Assembly: GCF_003402415.2 (NCBI RefSeq)
Contig: NZ_AP036014.1
Span: 1,860,001 to 1,924,000 of the forward strand
Origin: Cupidesulfovibrio sp000226255
Lineage (GTDB): Bacteria; Desulfobacterota; Desulfovibrionia; Desulfovibrionales; Desulfovibrionaceae
Reading direction: 5' to 3'
Length of the DNA: 64,000 nt
Shown: positions 35,582 through 44,439 of the stretch, piece after piece
Numbering within the stretch: the stretch's first letter is position 1
Layout of the letters: the number at the start of each line of letters is the position of its first letter
Position numbers and translations under genes: made by a program
Notes under the pieces: model-generated
The model's input: the letters and a program-made list of their open reading frames with translations, nothing else
Databases searched by the model: none
Told to the model about the DNA's origin: nothing

Positions 35582-37383
35582 AGGTTCTTGAGCTTGGCGG
35601 TGATGTCCGCCGCGTTGGCGGGTGACATTTCCAGCGCCTTGCGGTAGCCCTTGCGCGCCTCGGCCTTCTTGCCGAGGGCGGCGGCGATGTCGCCGTAGTG
35701 TTCCCAGATGGTGGGGTCGCTGGCGCCCTGGTCCACGGCGCGGTTGATGGTCTGCCACGCTTCGTTCAGCTCGCCCCGGCGGTAGTGCGTCCAGGCCAGC
35801 GAGTCGATAATGTAGGTGCTGTCGGGCGACTCTTCAAGGGCACGGGTGATCAGCTCCAGCGCACGGTCCAGGTCGCGCCCCTGCTCGGCCAGGGTGTAGC
35901 CCACGTAGTTCAGGGCCTGGGCGTGGCGCGGATGTTCGGCCACCACCTGTTCCATCACCGTGAAGGCCTCGGCCTTCATGCCCCGCTCATCCAGGATGAT
36001 GCCGCGCATGAAGGCGATTTCCGCGTCGTCGGGCCAGAACCTGCGCGCTTCGTCCATGACGGCCAGGGCTTCTTCCGGCTTGTTGCTGTTCAGGTACAGC
36101 TGGGCCTCCATCTGCCAGAATTCCTTCTGGCCGGGGTAGGTCTTCTGTCCTTCCTTCAGCGTGGCCAGGGCGGCGTTCAGGTCGCCGGTCTCGAACTGCA
36201 GCTGGCTTTTCAGGCGCAGGGCTCGGTCGTGGAACTTGTTGGACGGGGTGATCTCGCCAAGCCAGTGGATGGCCCCGGCAGGGTCGCGCTTGCCCTCGAA
36301 GGAGAGCACGGCCAGGTAGAAATACACTTCCTCGGGCGCGCCGGGTGTGTCCTTGACCACGGTGAGCAGGGCGTCGGCCTGTTCGTAGAATTTTTCTTCC
36401 AGGAACAGCGTGGCCGCCGTGAGCAGAAAGCCGAAGGTCTCCGGCCCCTGACGGGCCAGTTCATAGGCCTTGGCCGGGTTGTTCAGCTTCAGGCTGATGG
36501 CGATGAGCCGCAGCCACACGTCCTGGTTGCTTTCGTCCAGGGTGATGATCTGCTCATAGGTGCGCTCGGCCTCCACGTAGTCCTTGCGCAGTTCGTAGAT
36601 GAACGCCAGTTCCGCCCAGGCCTCCAGAAAATCCGGCGCGGCCTTCACGGCCTTGCGCAACTGGCCCAAAGCCTCGGAGTGGCGGTTCAGCCCCACCAGC
36701 GCGCGGGCGTGGTAGTAACGCAGCACCGGCGTGCGGTTGCGCTCGGCGATGCCGGAGAGCAGCTTGTCCGCCTCGGCGAAGTTGCGGGTCTTCACCAGCA
36801 GCAGGGCCAGTTCCTGGCGGGCCTGCTCGTCCTCGCCATGGGCGCTGGTGAAGGCGCGCAGGGTGTACAGCGCGTCGTTGGTGCGGTTTTCCTCAAGGTA
36901 GGTTTCCACCAGCAGCAGGGTGATGTCGAGGTCGTCGGGATAGCGCGACACGCCTTCCTGCAACACCTGCCGGGCCAGGGTGGGTTCCTTGCGCGAAAGC
37001 AGGAACGAGCCGCCGTCGATGAACACCCTGGGGGACGGGTCCAGCGCCACCAGCTTTTCGATGGCGGTCATGGCGTCGCGCAGGTTGCCGGTGCGGCTGG
37101 CCTGCTCCAGAAGCAGATAGTAGTAAGTGGTCGCCGCTTCCGGCGTAAGCCGCCATTCCACCGGGGCCGCGGGCTGTTCCGGCGTGGCCTGGCGGGTGGC
37201 GCAGCCCGCGACGCCGGTGGCCAGACAGACGGCGGCCAGCAGCACGGCAGCGCGGCGCAGCGGCCACGGGCGGGCCTGCCGCGCCAAACGTGCCAGACGT
37301 GCGGCGAAGGTGCGGCGGTGCGCCCCTTGGGGCTGGTGCGCCGGGGCGTTCCGGAAAATGGCGATGGGGAAAATGGATGGCAT
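35578..37383 (-). CDS. TPR-repeat lipoprotein
   Basis: This 601-residue protein has an N-terminal hydrophobic segment ending in a lipobox (AAVCLATGVAGC), then at least ten tetratricopeptide repeats across the rest (for example ALNYVGYTLAEQGRDLDRAL and SLAWTHYRRGELNEAWQTI). This is a periplasmic scaffold anchored to a membrane, probably the outer. The repeat spacing resembles PilF/BamD-like or PEP-CTERM TPR lipoproteins, but partners are unknown. ATG at 37383 was chosen; an in-frame TTG 15 bases upstream has a slightly better ribosome binding site. It follows rpoH by 36 bases, suggesting heat-shock-linked expression, and overlaps the next lipoprotein gene by 4 bases. Confidence 0.82.
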   Translation of the reverse strand: MPSIFPIAIFRNAPAHQPQGAHRRTFAARLARLARQARPWPLRRAAVLLAAVCLATGVAGCATRQATPEQPAAPVEWRLTPEAATTYYYLLLEQASRTGNLRDAMTAIEKLVALDPSPRVFIDGGSFLLSRKEPTLARQVLQEGVSRYPDDLDITLLLVETYLEENRTNDALYTLRAFTSAHGEDEQARQELALLLVKTRNFAEADKLLSGIAERNRTPVLRYYHARALVGLNRHSEALGQLRKAVKAAPDFLEAWAELAFIYELRKDYVEAERTYEQIITLDESNQDVWLRLIAISLKLNNPAKAYELARQGPETFGFLLTAATLFLEEKFYEQADALLTVVKDTPGAPEEVYFYLAVLSFEGKRDPAGAIHWLGEITPSNKFHDRALRLKSQLQFETGDLNAALATLKEGQKTYPGQKEFWQMEAQLYLNSNKPEEALAVMDEARRFWPDDAEIAFMRGIILDERGMKAEAFTVMEQVVAEHPRHAQALNYVGYTLAEQGRDLDRALELITRALEESPDSTYIIDSLAWTHYRRGELNEAWQTINRAVDQGASDPTIWEHYGDIAAALGKKAEARKGYRKALEMSPANAADITAKLKNL

Positions 37384-37419
37384 GAAGGGCTCGTGCAACG
37401 GCCTGACCGGGCCGGGCGG

Positions 37420-38769
37420 CTACTGTGAAATCCAATCCGAGGAGAAGTCGCGGATTTCCTTGAAGAGGTGGTCACGCAGCTTTTGCAGCAGACGCGCCTC
37501 GATCTGCCGGACGCGTTCCCGGGTGATGTCGTACTTTTCGCCGATCTCGCGCAGGGTGACGGGCTGTTCCGAAAGCAGACGGTGCTGGAGGATGTACGCC
37601 TCCTTGTCCGAAAGCTTCGGCAGGATGGTCTGCACCCTGTCCTGCACCATGCGCGCGATTTCGCTGTTGGCCAGCGTCTCTTCAATGCCGGGGCCCAGCG
37701 CGGGCAGAAAGTCCATGCGGGTGGCCCCGCCGGAATCCTCGCCCACGGTGATGTCCAGCGACATGTCGGACGAATCGAGCCGCTGTTCCATCTCCACGAC
37801 CTGCTCGACGGTGACGTTGAGCTTTTCGGAAAGGGTGGCGGCGTCGGGGTCGTACCCCTGCGCGATGAGGCGCTGGCGTTCCTTGTTAAGGTTGTAGAAC
37901 AGCTTGCGCTGGGCCTGGGTGGTGCCTATCTTGACCATCCTCCAGTTGTCCATGATGAACTTGAGGATGTAGGCCTTGATCCAGAACGCGGCGTAGTACG
38001 AGAACTTGATGCCTTTTTCCGGGTCGAACTTGTTCACCGCGCGCATCAGGCCCACGTTGCCTTCCTGAATCAGATCCAGCACATTCTGCATCCAGCGGCG
38101 CTGGAAGTCCATGGCGATCTTGACCACCAGGCGCAGGTGCGAGGTAACCAGGCGGAAGGCGGCGTCGCTGTCGCCCTGTTCCTGCACGCGCCGGGCAAGG
38201 TCGAATTCCTCGTCCGGCTTCAGCAGGGGAAAGCGGCTGATTTCGCGCAGGTACAGGTGCAGGGAATCGCGCGTGGAGGCCCCAGGCGTGGACGGGCGCA
38301 GCACGGGCAGGGCCTGGCGCGGGCTTTCGCCGTCGTCGTGCGCCTCTGCGCCGTGCGGGGCGGCTTCGCCATGCAGCATATCCACGTCGATGGCGTCGTC
38401 GCTGGCGCCGTCGAAATCGATGTCCAGGTCTTCTTCGTCCGCCCCTTCCGTACCATCCGGGGTTTCTTCGTCATCCTCGGCGGAGATGCGCGATACGGGA
38501 GACGGATCGTCCTCGTCGGCGGGGGCGTTGCGGCGGCTTCGCGCGGGTTTTCCGGCAGTTGCCTTGGCGGAAGCGCCGCGGGCGGCCTTGGCGCGGGGCG
38601 TGCCGCTGGGCACGTCATTGGTGACGTCACTGGTCACGTCACCGCGCACGTCAAGGATCACCTCGGCATCAACCACTACGGGGTCGACGCCGGGCGTTTC
38701 GGCTGGCGCGGCGGCCTTGGCGCCGCGTGCGCGCGGGGCGGGGCGCGGCGTTCTGGGGGTATCGGTCAT
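37420..38769 (-). CDS. rpoH: Heat-shock-type sigma factor (RpoH group) with long acidic N-terminus
   Basis: The conserved sigma core occupies the last about 285 of 449 residues: SLHLYLREISRFPLLKPDEE (1.2), VLDLIQEGNVGLMRAVNKFDPEKGIKF (2), SYYAAFWIKAYILKFIMDNW, the RpoH-box-like AQRKLFYNLNKERQR, and region 4 with VTLREIGEKYDITRERVRQIEA. The first about 165 residues are disordered and acidic, with repeated short Asp-Val-Thr units and Glu/Asp runs. RpoH factors normally lack such an extension. It may mediate turnover or anti-sigma contact. The gene starts the minus-strand run, divergent from metH. Confidence 0.92.
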   Translation of the reverse strand: MTDTPRTPRPAPRARGAKAAAPAETPGVDPVVVDAEVILDVRGDVTSDVTNDVPSGTPRAKAARGASAKATAGKPARSRRNAPADEDDPSPVSRISAEDDEETPDGTEGADEEDLDIDFDGASDDAIDVDMLHGEAAPHGAEAHDDGESPRQALPVLRPSTPGASTRDSLHLYLREISRFPLLKPDEEFDLARRVQEQGDSDAAFRLVTSHLRLVVKIAMDFQRRWMQNVLDLIQEGNVGLMRAVNKFDPEKGIKFSYYAAFWIKAYILKFIMDNWRMVKIGTTQAQRKLFYNLNKERQRLIAQGYDPDAATLSEKLNVTVEQVVEMEQRLDSSDMSLDITVGEDSGGATRMDFLPALGPGIEETLANSEIARMVQDRVQTILPKLSDKEAYILQHRLLSEQPVTLREIGEKYDITRERVRQIEARLLQKLRDHLFKEIRDFSSDWISQ

Positions 38770-38860
38770 GGTATCCGGTAAGGCGCGGCGCGGGCCGCGC
38801 CGGTTCGTGCGTCGTGCAGCGGTGTCCCAAAATGCTTGACGGGGGCCGTACAGACGATGA

Positions 38861-38869
38861 TGGTATGAT
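38861..38869 (+). promoter_or_regulatory. Extended -10 promoter for metH
   Basis: TGGTATGAT contains the TGN extension and the -10 hexamer TATGAT (5 of 6). A TTGACG at 38836-38841 is 22 bases upstream, too far for a normal -35, so the extended -10 probably carries recognition. A T-rich stretch (TTTTTGTTTGTCC) follows. Confidence 0.5.
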
Positions 38870-38933
38870 TTTTGTTTGTCCTTTACAAGGCTTTCCGGTA
38901 CACAGGCCTACCCGCGCGGCGTCGCGCGCCAGT

Positions 38934-38960
38934 GTGCGCCAAGGTGCGCCAAGGTGCGCA
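38934..38960 (+). repeat. Tandem 10-bp units in the metH leader
   Basis: Two exact GTGCGCCAAG copies and a partial third (GTGCGCA) lie about 80 bases before metH. They are too few and short for a CRISPR array; they could be an operator or simple expansion. Confidence 0.7.
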
Positions 38961-39038
38961 TGTCTCGGGCATGTTTCGGAACCCTCGCGGCCTACGGTCA
39001 TCCGGTCGTCGGCGAGCCAAGTTTCAGGAGTACAGGCT

Positions 39039-41486
39039 GTGCCAGATTTTCGTCAAGCGCTTCGCTCCGGCCGTCGACTGGTCTTCGACGGCGGCATGGG
39101 CACCATGCTGCAATCGCGCGGGCTGCCGCCCGGCGTGAGCCCCGAACTTTTCTGTCTGGCCCGGCCCGACGTGCTGGTGGGCATCCATGCCGACTACCTG
39201 CGCGCCGGGGCCGACGTACTGACCACCAACACCTTCGGGGGCTGCGTCTACAAGCTGGGCACCGGCACGCCCGACGTGGTGGAATTCAACCGGGCCATGG
39301 CCCGCGCCGCGCGCGAGGCGGTGGCCTCCAGCGGCCGCGAGGCGTTCGTGGCGGGCAGCGTGGGGCCGTCCGGCCACTTCATGCGTCCGTTGGGCGACCT
39401 GGACCCCGCCGAACTGGTGGCCGCCTTCCGCGCCCAGATCCGGGGGCTGGTGCAGGGCGGGGTGGACCTGATCCTGGCCGAAACCCAGTTTGACCTGGCA
39501 GAGGCCCGGGCCATCGTGCTGGCCGTGCGCGCCGAATGCGACCTGCCCGTGGGCGTTTCCATGACCTTCGAGAACGGCGTCAGCCTTACCGGCACGCGGC
39601 CCGAGGTGTTCGTGCAGTCCATGCTGAACATGGGCGTGGACCTTGTGGGCACCAACTGCAGCGCTGGTCCGGAGCAGATGGTCGAGGTGGCGGACGAACT
39701 GCTGGCCATCTCGGAAGTGCCGGTGCTGGTGGAGCCCAACGCGGGCCTGCCGGAACTGGTGGACGGCAAGACCGTGTTCCGCCTGGGGCCGGACGACTTT
39801 GCCCGGCATACCGCGCGCTTCGCCGCCGCAGGGGCGCGCCTGCTGGGCGGCTGCTGCGGCACCACGCCCGACCACATCGCCGCCCTGCGCGGGGCGCTGG
39901 ACGCCCTTTCCGGCGGCCTTGTTCCCGACCCGGCCCGGCGCGACGGCATCGTGCTGACCACCCGCGCCCAGGCCGTGCACATCGGGGCAGGCAGCCCCAT
40001 TCGCATCATCGGCGAGCGCATCAACCCCACCGGCAAGAAGCAGCTCATCGCCGAATTGCAGGCGGGCGAATTCGCCCAGGCGCTGCGCTTCGCCGACGAA
40101 CAGGTGGAGGCGGGCGCGCCGGTGCTGGACGTGAACGTGGGCGCGCCCATGGTGGACGAGGCGGTGCTGCTACCCGCGCTGGTGGAGCGCCTGGTGGCCC
40201 GCCACGCGCTGCCGCTGTCGCTGGATTCGTCCAACGCGGACGCCATCGCGGGGGCCCTGCCGTTCCATCCCGGCTCGCCGCTGGTCAATTCCATCAGCGG
40301 CGAACCCGGCCGCATGGAGCATCTGGGGCCGCTGTGCCGCGACCACGGCGCGCCGTTCATCCTGTTGCCGCTCAAGGGGCGCAAGCTGCCGGTGACGGCG
40401 GCCGAGCGCATCGCCATCATCGAGGAACTGTTGCAACAGGCGGACGGGCTGCGCATTCCGCGCCGCCTGGTCATGGTGGACGTGCTGGCGCTGGCCGTGT
40501 CGTCCAAGGCCGAGGCCGCCCGCCACTGCCTGGACACCATCCGCTGGTGCGCCGCGCAGGGCCTGCCCACCACCATCGGCCTGTCCAACATCTCGTTCGG
40601 CCTGCCCGCGCGCGAACTGTTGAATTCCACCTTCCTGGCCATGGCGGCGGGCGCGGGGCTTTCCTCGTGCATCGCCCACCCCGGCAACGCGCGCATCCGC
40701 GAGGCGGTGGCCGCCTCGGGCGTGCTGCTGGGGCTGGACGCCAACGCCGAAGCCTTCATCGAGGGCTATTCCGGCTGGACGCCGGGCAGCGGGGAGGCCG
40801 GTGCGGTCCAGACGGGCGGGGCAGGGGGGGCTTCCGGTGCCAGTGGCGTGAAGGCCAAGGCCGCCACGCTGGAAGAGGCCGTCATCCGGGGCGACCGCGA
40901 GGGCGCGCTGGCCCTGGTGGACCGCGCCCTGTCCGAAGGGGCCGACCCGTTCTCGCTGGTGCAGGACAAGCTGATTCCCGGCATCACCGAGGTGGGCCGC
41001 CGCTACGAGCGGCGCGAGTACTTCCTGCCGCAGCTCATCCGCTCCGCAGAGACCATGCAGCATGCCTTCCGCAAACTTCAACCATTGCTTGAAGCCCAGC
41101 GGGGGCAGGAAACGCGGCCGGTGATCATCATGGCCACGGTGGAAGGCGACATCCACGACATCGGCAAGAACATCGTCACGCTGATGCTGGGCAACCACGG
41201 GTTCGACGTGGTGGACCTGGGCAAGGACGTGAAGGCCGCCGACATCGTGGAGGCCGCCGAGCGCCACGGGGCCGGGGTGATCGGGCTTTCGGCCCTGATG
41301 ACCACCACCATGGTGCGCATGGAGGACACCGTGCGGCTGGTGCGCGAACGCGGCCTGCCCATCAAGGTCATGGTGGGCGGCGCGGTGGTGACGCCCGCCT
41401 TTGCCGAGGCCATCGGCGCGGATGGCTATTCCGCCGACGCCGTGGAGGCCGTGCGCGTGGCCAAGGAGTTGCTGGCCGTCCAGTAG
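39039..41486 (+). CDS. metH: Cobalamin-dependent methionine synthase lacking the reactivation domain
   Basis: The 815-residue protein has an N-terminal homocysteine-binding barrel with zinc ligands (Cys in GTNCSAGPEQM and CC in GGCCGTTPDH), a pterin-binding domain (RIIGERINPTGKKQL, VLDVNVGAP, LSLDSSNADAIAGAL), a helical cap and a B12-binding domain with the ligand motif DIHDIGKN (His706). It transfers methyl from methyltetrahydrofolate to homocysteine. The SAM-binding reactivation domain (about 330 residues) is absent, so reductive reactivation must come from elsewhere. The start is GTG at 39039 with CAGGAG seven bases upstream. A Gly/Ala linker (GAGGASGASG) joins the second and third modules. 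Confidence 0.93.
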   Translation: MPDFRQALRSGRRLVFDGGMGTMLQSRGLPPGVSPELFCLARPDVLVGIHADYLRAGADVLTTNTFGGCVYKLGTGTPDVVEFNRAMARAAREAVASSGREAFVAGSVGPSGHFMRPLGDLDPAELVAAFRAQIRGLVQGGVDLILAETQFDLAEARAIVLAVRAECDLPVGVSMTFENGVSLTGTRPEVFVQSMLNMGVDLVGTNCSAGPEQMVEVADELLAISEVPVLVEPNAGLPELVDGKTVFRLGPDDFARHTARFAAAGARLLGGCCGTTPDHIAALRGALDALSGGLVPDPARRDGIVLTTRAQAVHIGAGSPIRIIGERINPTGKKQLIAELQAGEFAQALRFADEQVEAGAPVLDVNVGAPMVDEAVLLPALVERLVARHALPLSLDSSNADAIAGALPFHPGSPLVNSISGEPGRMEHLGPLCRDHGAPFILLPLKGRKLPVTAAERIAIIEELLQQADGLRIPRRLVMVDVLALAVSSKAEAARHCLDTIRWCAAQGLPTTIGLSNISFGLPARELLNSTFLAMAAGAGLSSCIAHPGNARIREAVAASGVLLGLDANAEAFIEGYSGWTPGSGEAGAVQTGGAGGASGASGVKAKAATLEEAVIRGDREGALALVDRALSEGADPFSLVQDKLIPGITEVGRRYERREYFLPQLIRSAETMQHAFRKLQPLLEAQRGQETRPVIIMATVEGDIHDIGKNIVTLMLGNHGFDVVDLGKDVKAADIVEAAERHGAGVIGLSALMTTTMVRMEDTVRLVRERGLPIKVMVGGAVVTPAFAEAIGADGYSADAVEAVRVAKELLAVQ

Positions 41487-41494
41487 GGACGTTG

Positions 41495-41515
41495 GCGGCG
41501 CCCGCGTGGCGCCGC
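41495..41515 (+). terminator. Hairpin behind metH
   Basis: A perfect 8-bp stem (GCGGCGCC at 41495-41502 with GGCGCCGC at 41508-41515) and 5-nt loop begin 9 bases after the stop. No T tract directly follows, though a TTTTTTT run appears at 41551-41557. Terminator function is uncertain. Confidence 0.35.
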
Positions 41516-41755
41516 TGCCGTGCCCCATGACCGGCCAGGGGGTCTCCGCGTTTTTTTCCGCGTTGCCAACGGGGCCGCCATTCCGGCGTCCGTCTTCATC
41601 CATTTTCCGCGCGGCCGTTCCGGACGCGCCGGTTGCCCCGGCGCACGTTCGGCGGTAAGAATGCGCTCCGCCCCTGCGGCGGATGCCGGGGGTGCGCCGG
41701 GCCCGTGCCCGTTGCCGCGCCGTTTCCGCCGGTTCCATCAATCGGAGGCTTCCTG

Positions 41756-42232
41756 ATGAAACGCCTGATATCGCTCGTTCTTCTGCCGCTGGTGCTTGCC
41801 GCCCTGTGCGGCGCGGCCATTGCGTCCCCCACGGGGGTGGAAGAAATGGGCTCCGGCGAGTTGCTGCGCCGCGTCACCGCCGCCAAGGGCAAGGTGGTCA
41901 TCGTCAATTTCTTTGCCTCGTGGTGCCCGCCGTGCCTGGAGGAGATTCCCGGCCTGATCAGCATGCGCGCCCGCTATCCAGAGGACAAGGTGGCCCTGTA
42001 CGGCATCTCGCTGGACGATAACCCCAAGCAACTCGCGGCCTTCATGTCCCGCACGCCGTTCAACTACCCGGTGTGGAAGGGCAAGGACGAGTTGCAGCGG
42101 TTCTTCAACGTGTCGTCCATTCCGCAACTGCTGGTCTATGACCGCGAAGGCAAACTGGTGGCCAACCACGTGGGCCTTGTCGAGGCGGAGGAACTGGGCA
42201 AGTTCGTGGATACCCTGCTGGGGGGCAAATAG
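41756..42232 (+). CDS. TlpA/ResA-like periplasmic thioredoxin
   Basis: The 158-residue protein has a signal sequence or anchor (ISLVLLPLVLAALCGAAIA) and a thioredoxin fold of the TlpA/ResA group: KVVIVNFFASWCPPCLEEIPGL with active-site C57-P-P-C60, VALYGISLDDNPKQLAAFMS and the cis-proline segment VSSIPQLLVYDREGK. Such proteins reduce disulphides in the periplasm, for example in cytochrome c maturation. No cytochrome assembly genes lie nearby. GGAGG is at the right distance. The GNAT gene starts directly after its stop, so they form an operon. Confidence 0.87.
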   Translation: MKRLISLVLLPLVLAALCGAAIASPTGVEEMGSGELLRRVTAAKGKVVIVNFFASWCPPCLEEIPGLISMRARYPEDKVALYGISLDDNPKQLAAFMSRTPFNYPVWKGKDELQRFFNVSSIPQLLVYDREGKLVANHVGLVEAEELGKFVDTLLGGK

Positions 42233-42700
42233 ATGGGCCAGCCTTACATCCGCAAGGCCCGCGTGCAGGACGTGAAGGCCATCCACGGCCTGCTCATGCA
42301 CACCTCCGGCCAGGGGCTGCTGCTGCCCCGTTCGCTGAACCAGCTGTACAGCCACCTGCGCGACTTCGTGGTCATCGACCCGGACGACGGCGGCCCGCTG
42401 GTGGGCTGTTGCGCCCTTTCCATCGCCTGGGACGACATCGCCGAGGTGCGTTCGCTGGTGGTGGCCGACGTGCTGCGCGGCAAGGGCTGGGGCCGCAAGC
42501 TGGTGGATGCCTGCCTGAGCGATGCCGTGACCCTGGGCATCTTCCGGGTGTTCGCCTTGACCTATCAGGTGGATTTCTTTCTGAAGATGGGGTTCCGGGT
42601 GGTAGAAAAGGATGTGTTGCCCCAGAAGATCTGGGCGGACTGCATCCACTGCCCCAAGTTCCCCGACTGCGACGAGACGGCGGTGCTGCTGGAAATGTAG
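42233..42700 (+). CDS. GNAT acetyltransferase, N-acetylglutamate synthase-like
   Basis: The 155-residue GNAT protein has the acetyl-CoA loop VADVLRGKGWGRKLVDACL (Q/RxxGxG/A) preceded by CALSIAWDDIAEVRSLVV. The Cys-rich tail IWADCIHCPKFPDCDETAV is characteristic of short stand-alone ArgA-type N-acetylglutamate synthases that start arginine synthesis in several anaerobes. The three cysteines (CxxC...C) could bind zinc. Assignment to ArgA is inferred from this pattern. It begins at the base following the thioredoxin stop, which is unusual for unrelated functions and may be simple compaction. Confidence 0.78.
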   Translation: MGQPYIRKARVQDVKAIHGLLMHTSGQGLLLPRSLNQLYSHLRDFVVIDPDDGGPLVGCCALSIAWDDIAEVRSLVVADVLRGKGWGRKLVDACLSDAVTLGIFRVFALTYQVDFFLKMGFRVVEKDVLPQKIWADCIHCPKFPDCDETAVLLEM

Positions 42701-42858
42701 CCGCCGATGCGGCCCGGCGATCCCGGTGCCCCCTGCGATCGTTGACGACAGTGCACTGCCCTTGCGGGGCGGCTCCTCACCTCGGCTGCAACCCATGCCG
42801 CGTGGCGATGCCCCTCCCTCGCATCATCAAAATACCCAGGCCCGGAGGCCGGACGACA

Positions 42859-43398
42859 ATGACGATCAAGGAACTGAAGGTGGTGTACGACGCGCAGGCC
42901 ATTGCCGCGCGCGTGGCCGAGATGGGCCAGGAGATCAACCGCCTGTACGCGGGCGAAGAAGTGGTGGTGGTCTGCGTGCTGAAGGGCGCGTTCATGTTCT
43001 TCGCCGACCTGGTGCGGCATCTGGACATGCGCCCCGAACTCGATTTCGTGCGCGTGGCCAGCTACGGCGCGTCCACCTCCACCTGCGGCACCGTCAGCTT
43101 CACCAAGGACGTGGAGGTGCCCTTGCAGGGCAAGCACGTGCTGCTGGTGGAAGACATCGTGGACACCGGCCACACCGTGGACTTCCTGTTCCGCCAGTTG
43201 GCGGCGCGGGGCGCCAAGAGCCTGCGCCTGGCCGCGCTGGTGGACAAGCAGGAACGCCGCGCCGTGCCCGTGCGCGTCGACTTCGCCGGGTTTGCGTTGC
43301 CCGGTGGCTTCATTGTAGGGTATGGGCTCGACTATGCCGAACGGTATCGCGAACTTCCCGGCATCTACGAAGCCGTCATCGAACCCGAGGGTGCGTAG
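42859..43398 (+). CDS. hpt: Hypoxanthine phosphoribosyltransferase
   Basis: The 179-residue enzyme salvages hypoxanthine (and probably guanine) using PRPP. It shows VVCVLKGAFMFFADLVRHL, SYGASTSTCGTVSFTKDVE for the flexible loop, the PRPP loop LLVEDIVDTGHTVDFLF with adjacent acidic residues, and the purine-contact end VGYGLDYAERYRELPGI. The ATG at 42859 with GGAGGCCGGACGACA upstream is clear. The 158 bases before it show no obvious terminator. The zinc-ribbon protein gene follows after 69 bases. Confidence 0.95.
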   Translation: MTIKELKVVYDAQAIAARVAEMGQEINRLYAGEEVVVVCVLKGAFMFFADLVRHLDMRPELDFVRVASYGASTSTCGTVSFTKDVEVPLQGKHVLLVEDIVDTGHTVDFLFRQLAARGAKSLRLAALVDKQERRAVPVRVDFAGFALPGGFIVGYGLDYAERYRELPGIYEAVIEPEGA

Positions 43399-43467
43399 GG
43401 TGGGCGAAACCGCCAGCCTGTCGTCGCGCCCCGGCCATTCGCCGAGATCCCACGTCCGAGGTGCCCG

Positions 43468-44430
43468 ATGATCGTCATCTGCCCCAGTTGCTCGACCAAG
43501 TACAACCTCCCCGACGATCGCGCCCGCCCCGGTGCGAAGTTGAAGTGCACGCTGTGCAAGTCCGTTTTCCCCATCGAGGCGGGCACCCCGCCCACGACAC
43601 CGCCGGGCGGCGTTCCCGATTTTGACGCCGCCATGGGCGACATGGGCATGGGCAGTGACGACGCGCAGGGCGCCGCCAATGGCCTTGTCTCCGCCAACGG
43701 CGCGGAACTGGACCACGGCCCCTTTGACGTCGCCAGCGACGCCGCCGATCTGGACGCCGCCGTGCGCGCCAAGGTGCAGGCCGAAGCGCGCAAGCGCGAC
43801 CGGGCCGGAGACGAAGGTCCCGACGTCAGCGACATCATCGGCTCCATGAAGGGCTACAACCTGGATGACGCCCCGCCCGCCGTGCCGCCCAAGAAGTATG
43901 GCTGGCCGGTCGTCGCCGGTTTCGTGGCCGTGCTGCTGGCCGTGGCCGTGGGCGTCACCCTGCGCTTCACCGGCATCTGGCCCTCGGATAAGGCGGCGGA
44001 TACGCCGCCGCCGGTGGTCAACGGCACCGAGCAGATCAAGAACATCGCCTTGCGCAATTACCGCCAGTACTACGTGAACAACGAGAAGGTGGGCCAGGTG
44101 GCGGTGATCGAGGGCAAGGTGGTGAACAACTTCTCCTCGCCCCGCGAACTGATCAAGATCGAGGCTTCGCTGTACGACGCCAACGGCGCGGCCGTGGTCA
44201 CCAAGCAGCAGTTGTGCGGCGTCACCGTGTCGCTGTTCCAGTTGCAGGTGCTGGGCGAGCAGGAGCTGGAAACGGCCCTGAACAACAAAATTGAAATCCT
44301 CACCAACAACACCAACGTGCCCCCCGGCGGCGAAGTGCCGTTCATGGTGGTGTTCTACAATCCGCCCGCCTCCGTGGCCGAATTCGGCGTCAAGGTGGTG
44401 GAGGCGCGCACCCCGCCCGAAAGCAAGTAG
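43468..44430 (+). CDS. Zinc-ribbon membrane protein (MJ0042/DUF3426 type)
   Basis: The 320-residue protein begins with a zinc ribbon (C5, C8, C27, C30; IVICPSCSTKYNLPDDRA and KLKCTLCKSVF) as in MJ0042-type proteins. An acidic disordered linker leads to one membrane helix (about residues 146-167, WPVVAGFVAVLLAVAVGVTL) and a periplasmic beta domain (QVAVIEGKVVNNFSSPRELIKIEASLYD, PPGGEVPFMVVFYNPP) resembling DUF3426/FxLYD. The zinc ribbon faces the cytosol by the positive-inside rule. Function is unknown. radA starts 9 bases after its stop. Confidence 0.82.
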   Translation: MIVICPSCSTKYNLPDDRARPGAKLKCTLCKSVFPIEAGTPPTTPPGGVPDFDAAMGDMGMGSDDAQGAANGLVSANGAELDHGPFDVASDAADLDAAVRAKVQAEARKRDRAGDEGPDVSDIIGSMKGYNLDDAPPAVPPKKYGWPVVAGFVAVLLAVAVGVTLRFTGIWPSDKAADTPPPVVNGTEQIKNIALRNYRQYYVNNEKVGQVAVIEGKVVNNFSSPRELIKIEASLYDANGAAVVTKQQLCGVTVSLFQLQVLGEQELETALNNKIEILTNNTNVPPGGEVPFMVVFYNPPASVAEFGVKVVEARTPPESK

Positions 44431-44439
44431 CGTGCGCCC

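Noticed and set aside
38934..38960. CRISPR-like repeat
   Set aside because: Only 2.7 directly adjacent 10-bp units without spacers and no cas genes.
38770..39038. Cobalamin or SAM riboswitch in the metH leader
   Set aside because: No B12-box-like segment or SAM-aptamer pattern was recognisable; only an extended -10 and short direct repeats.
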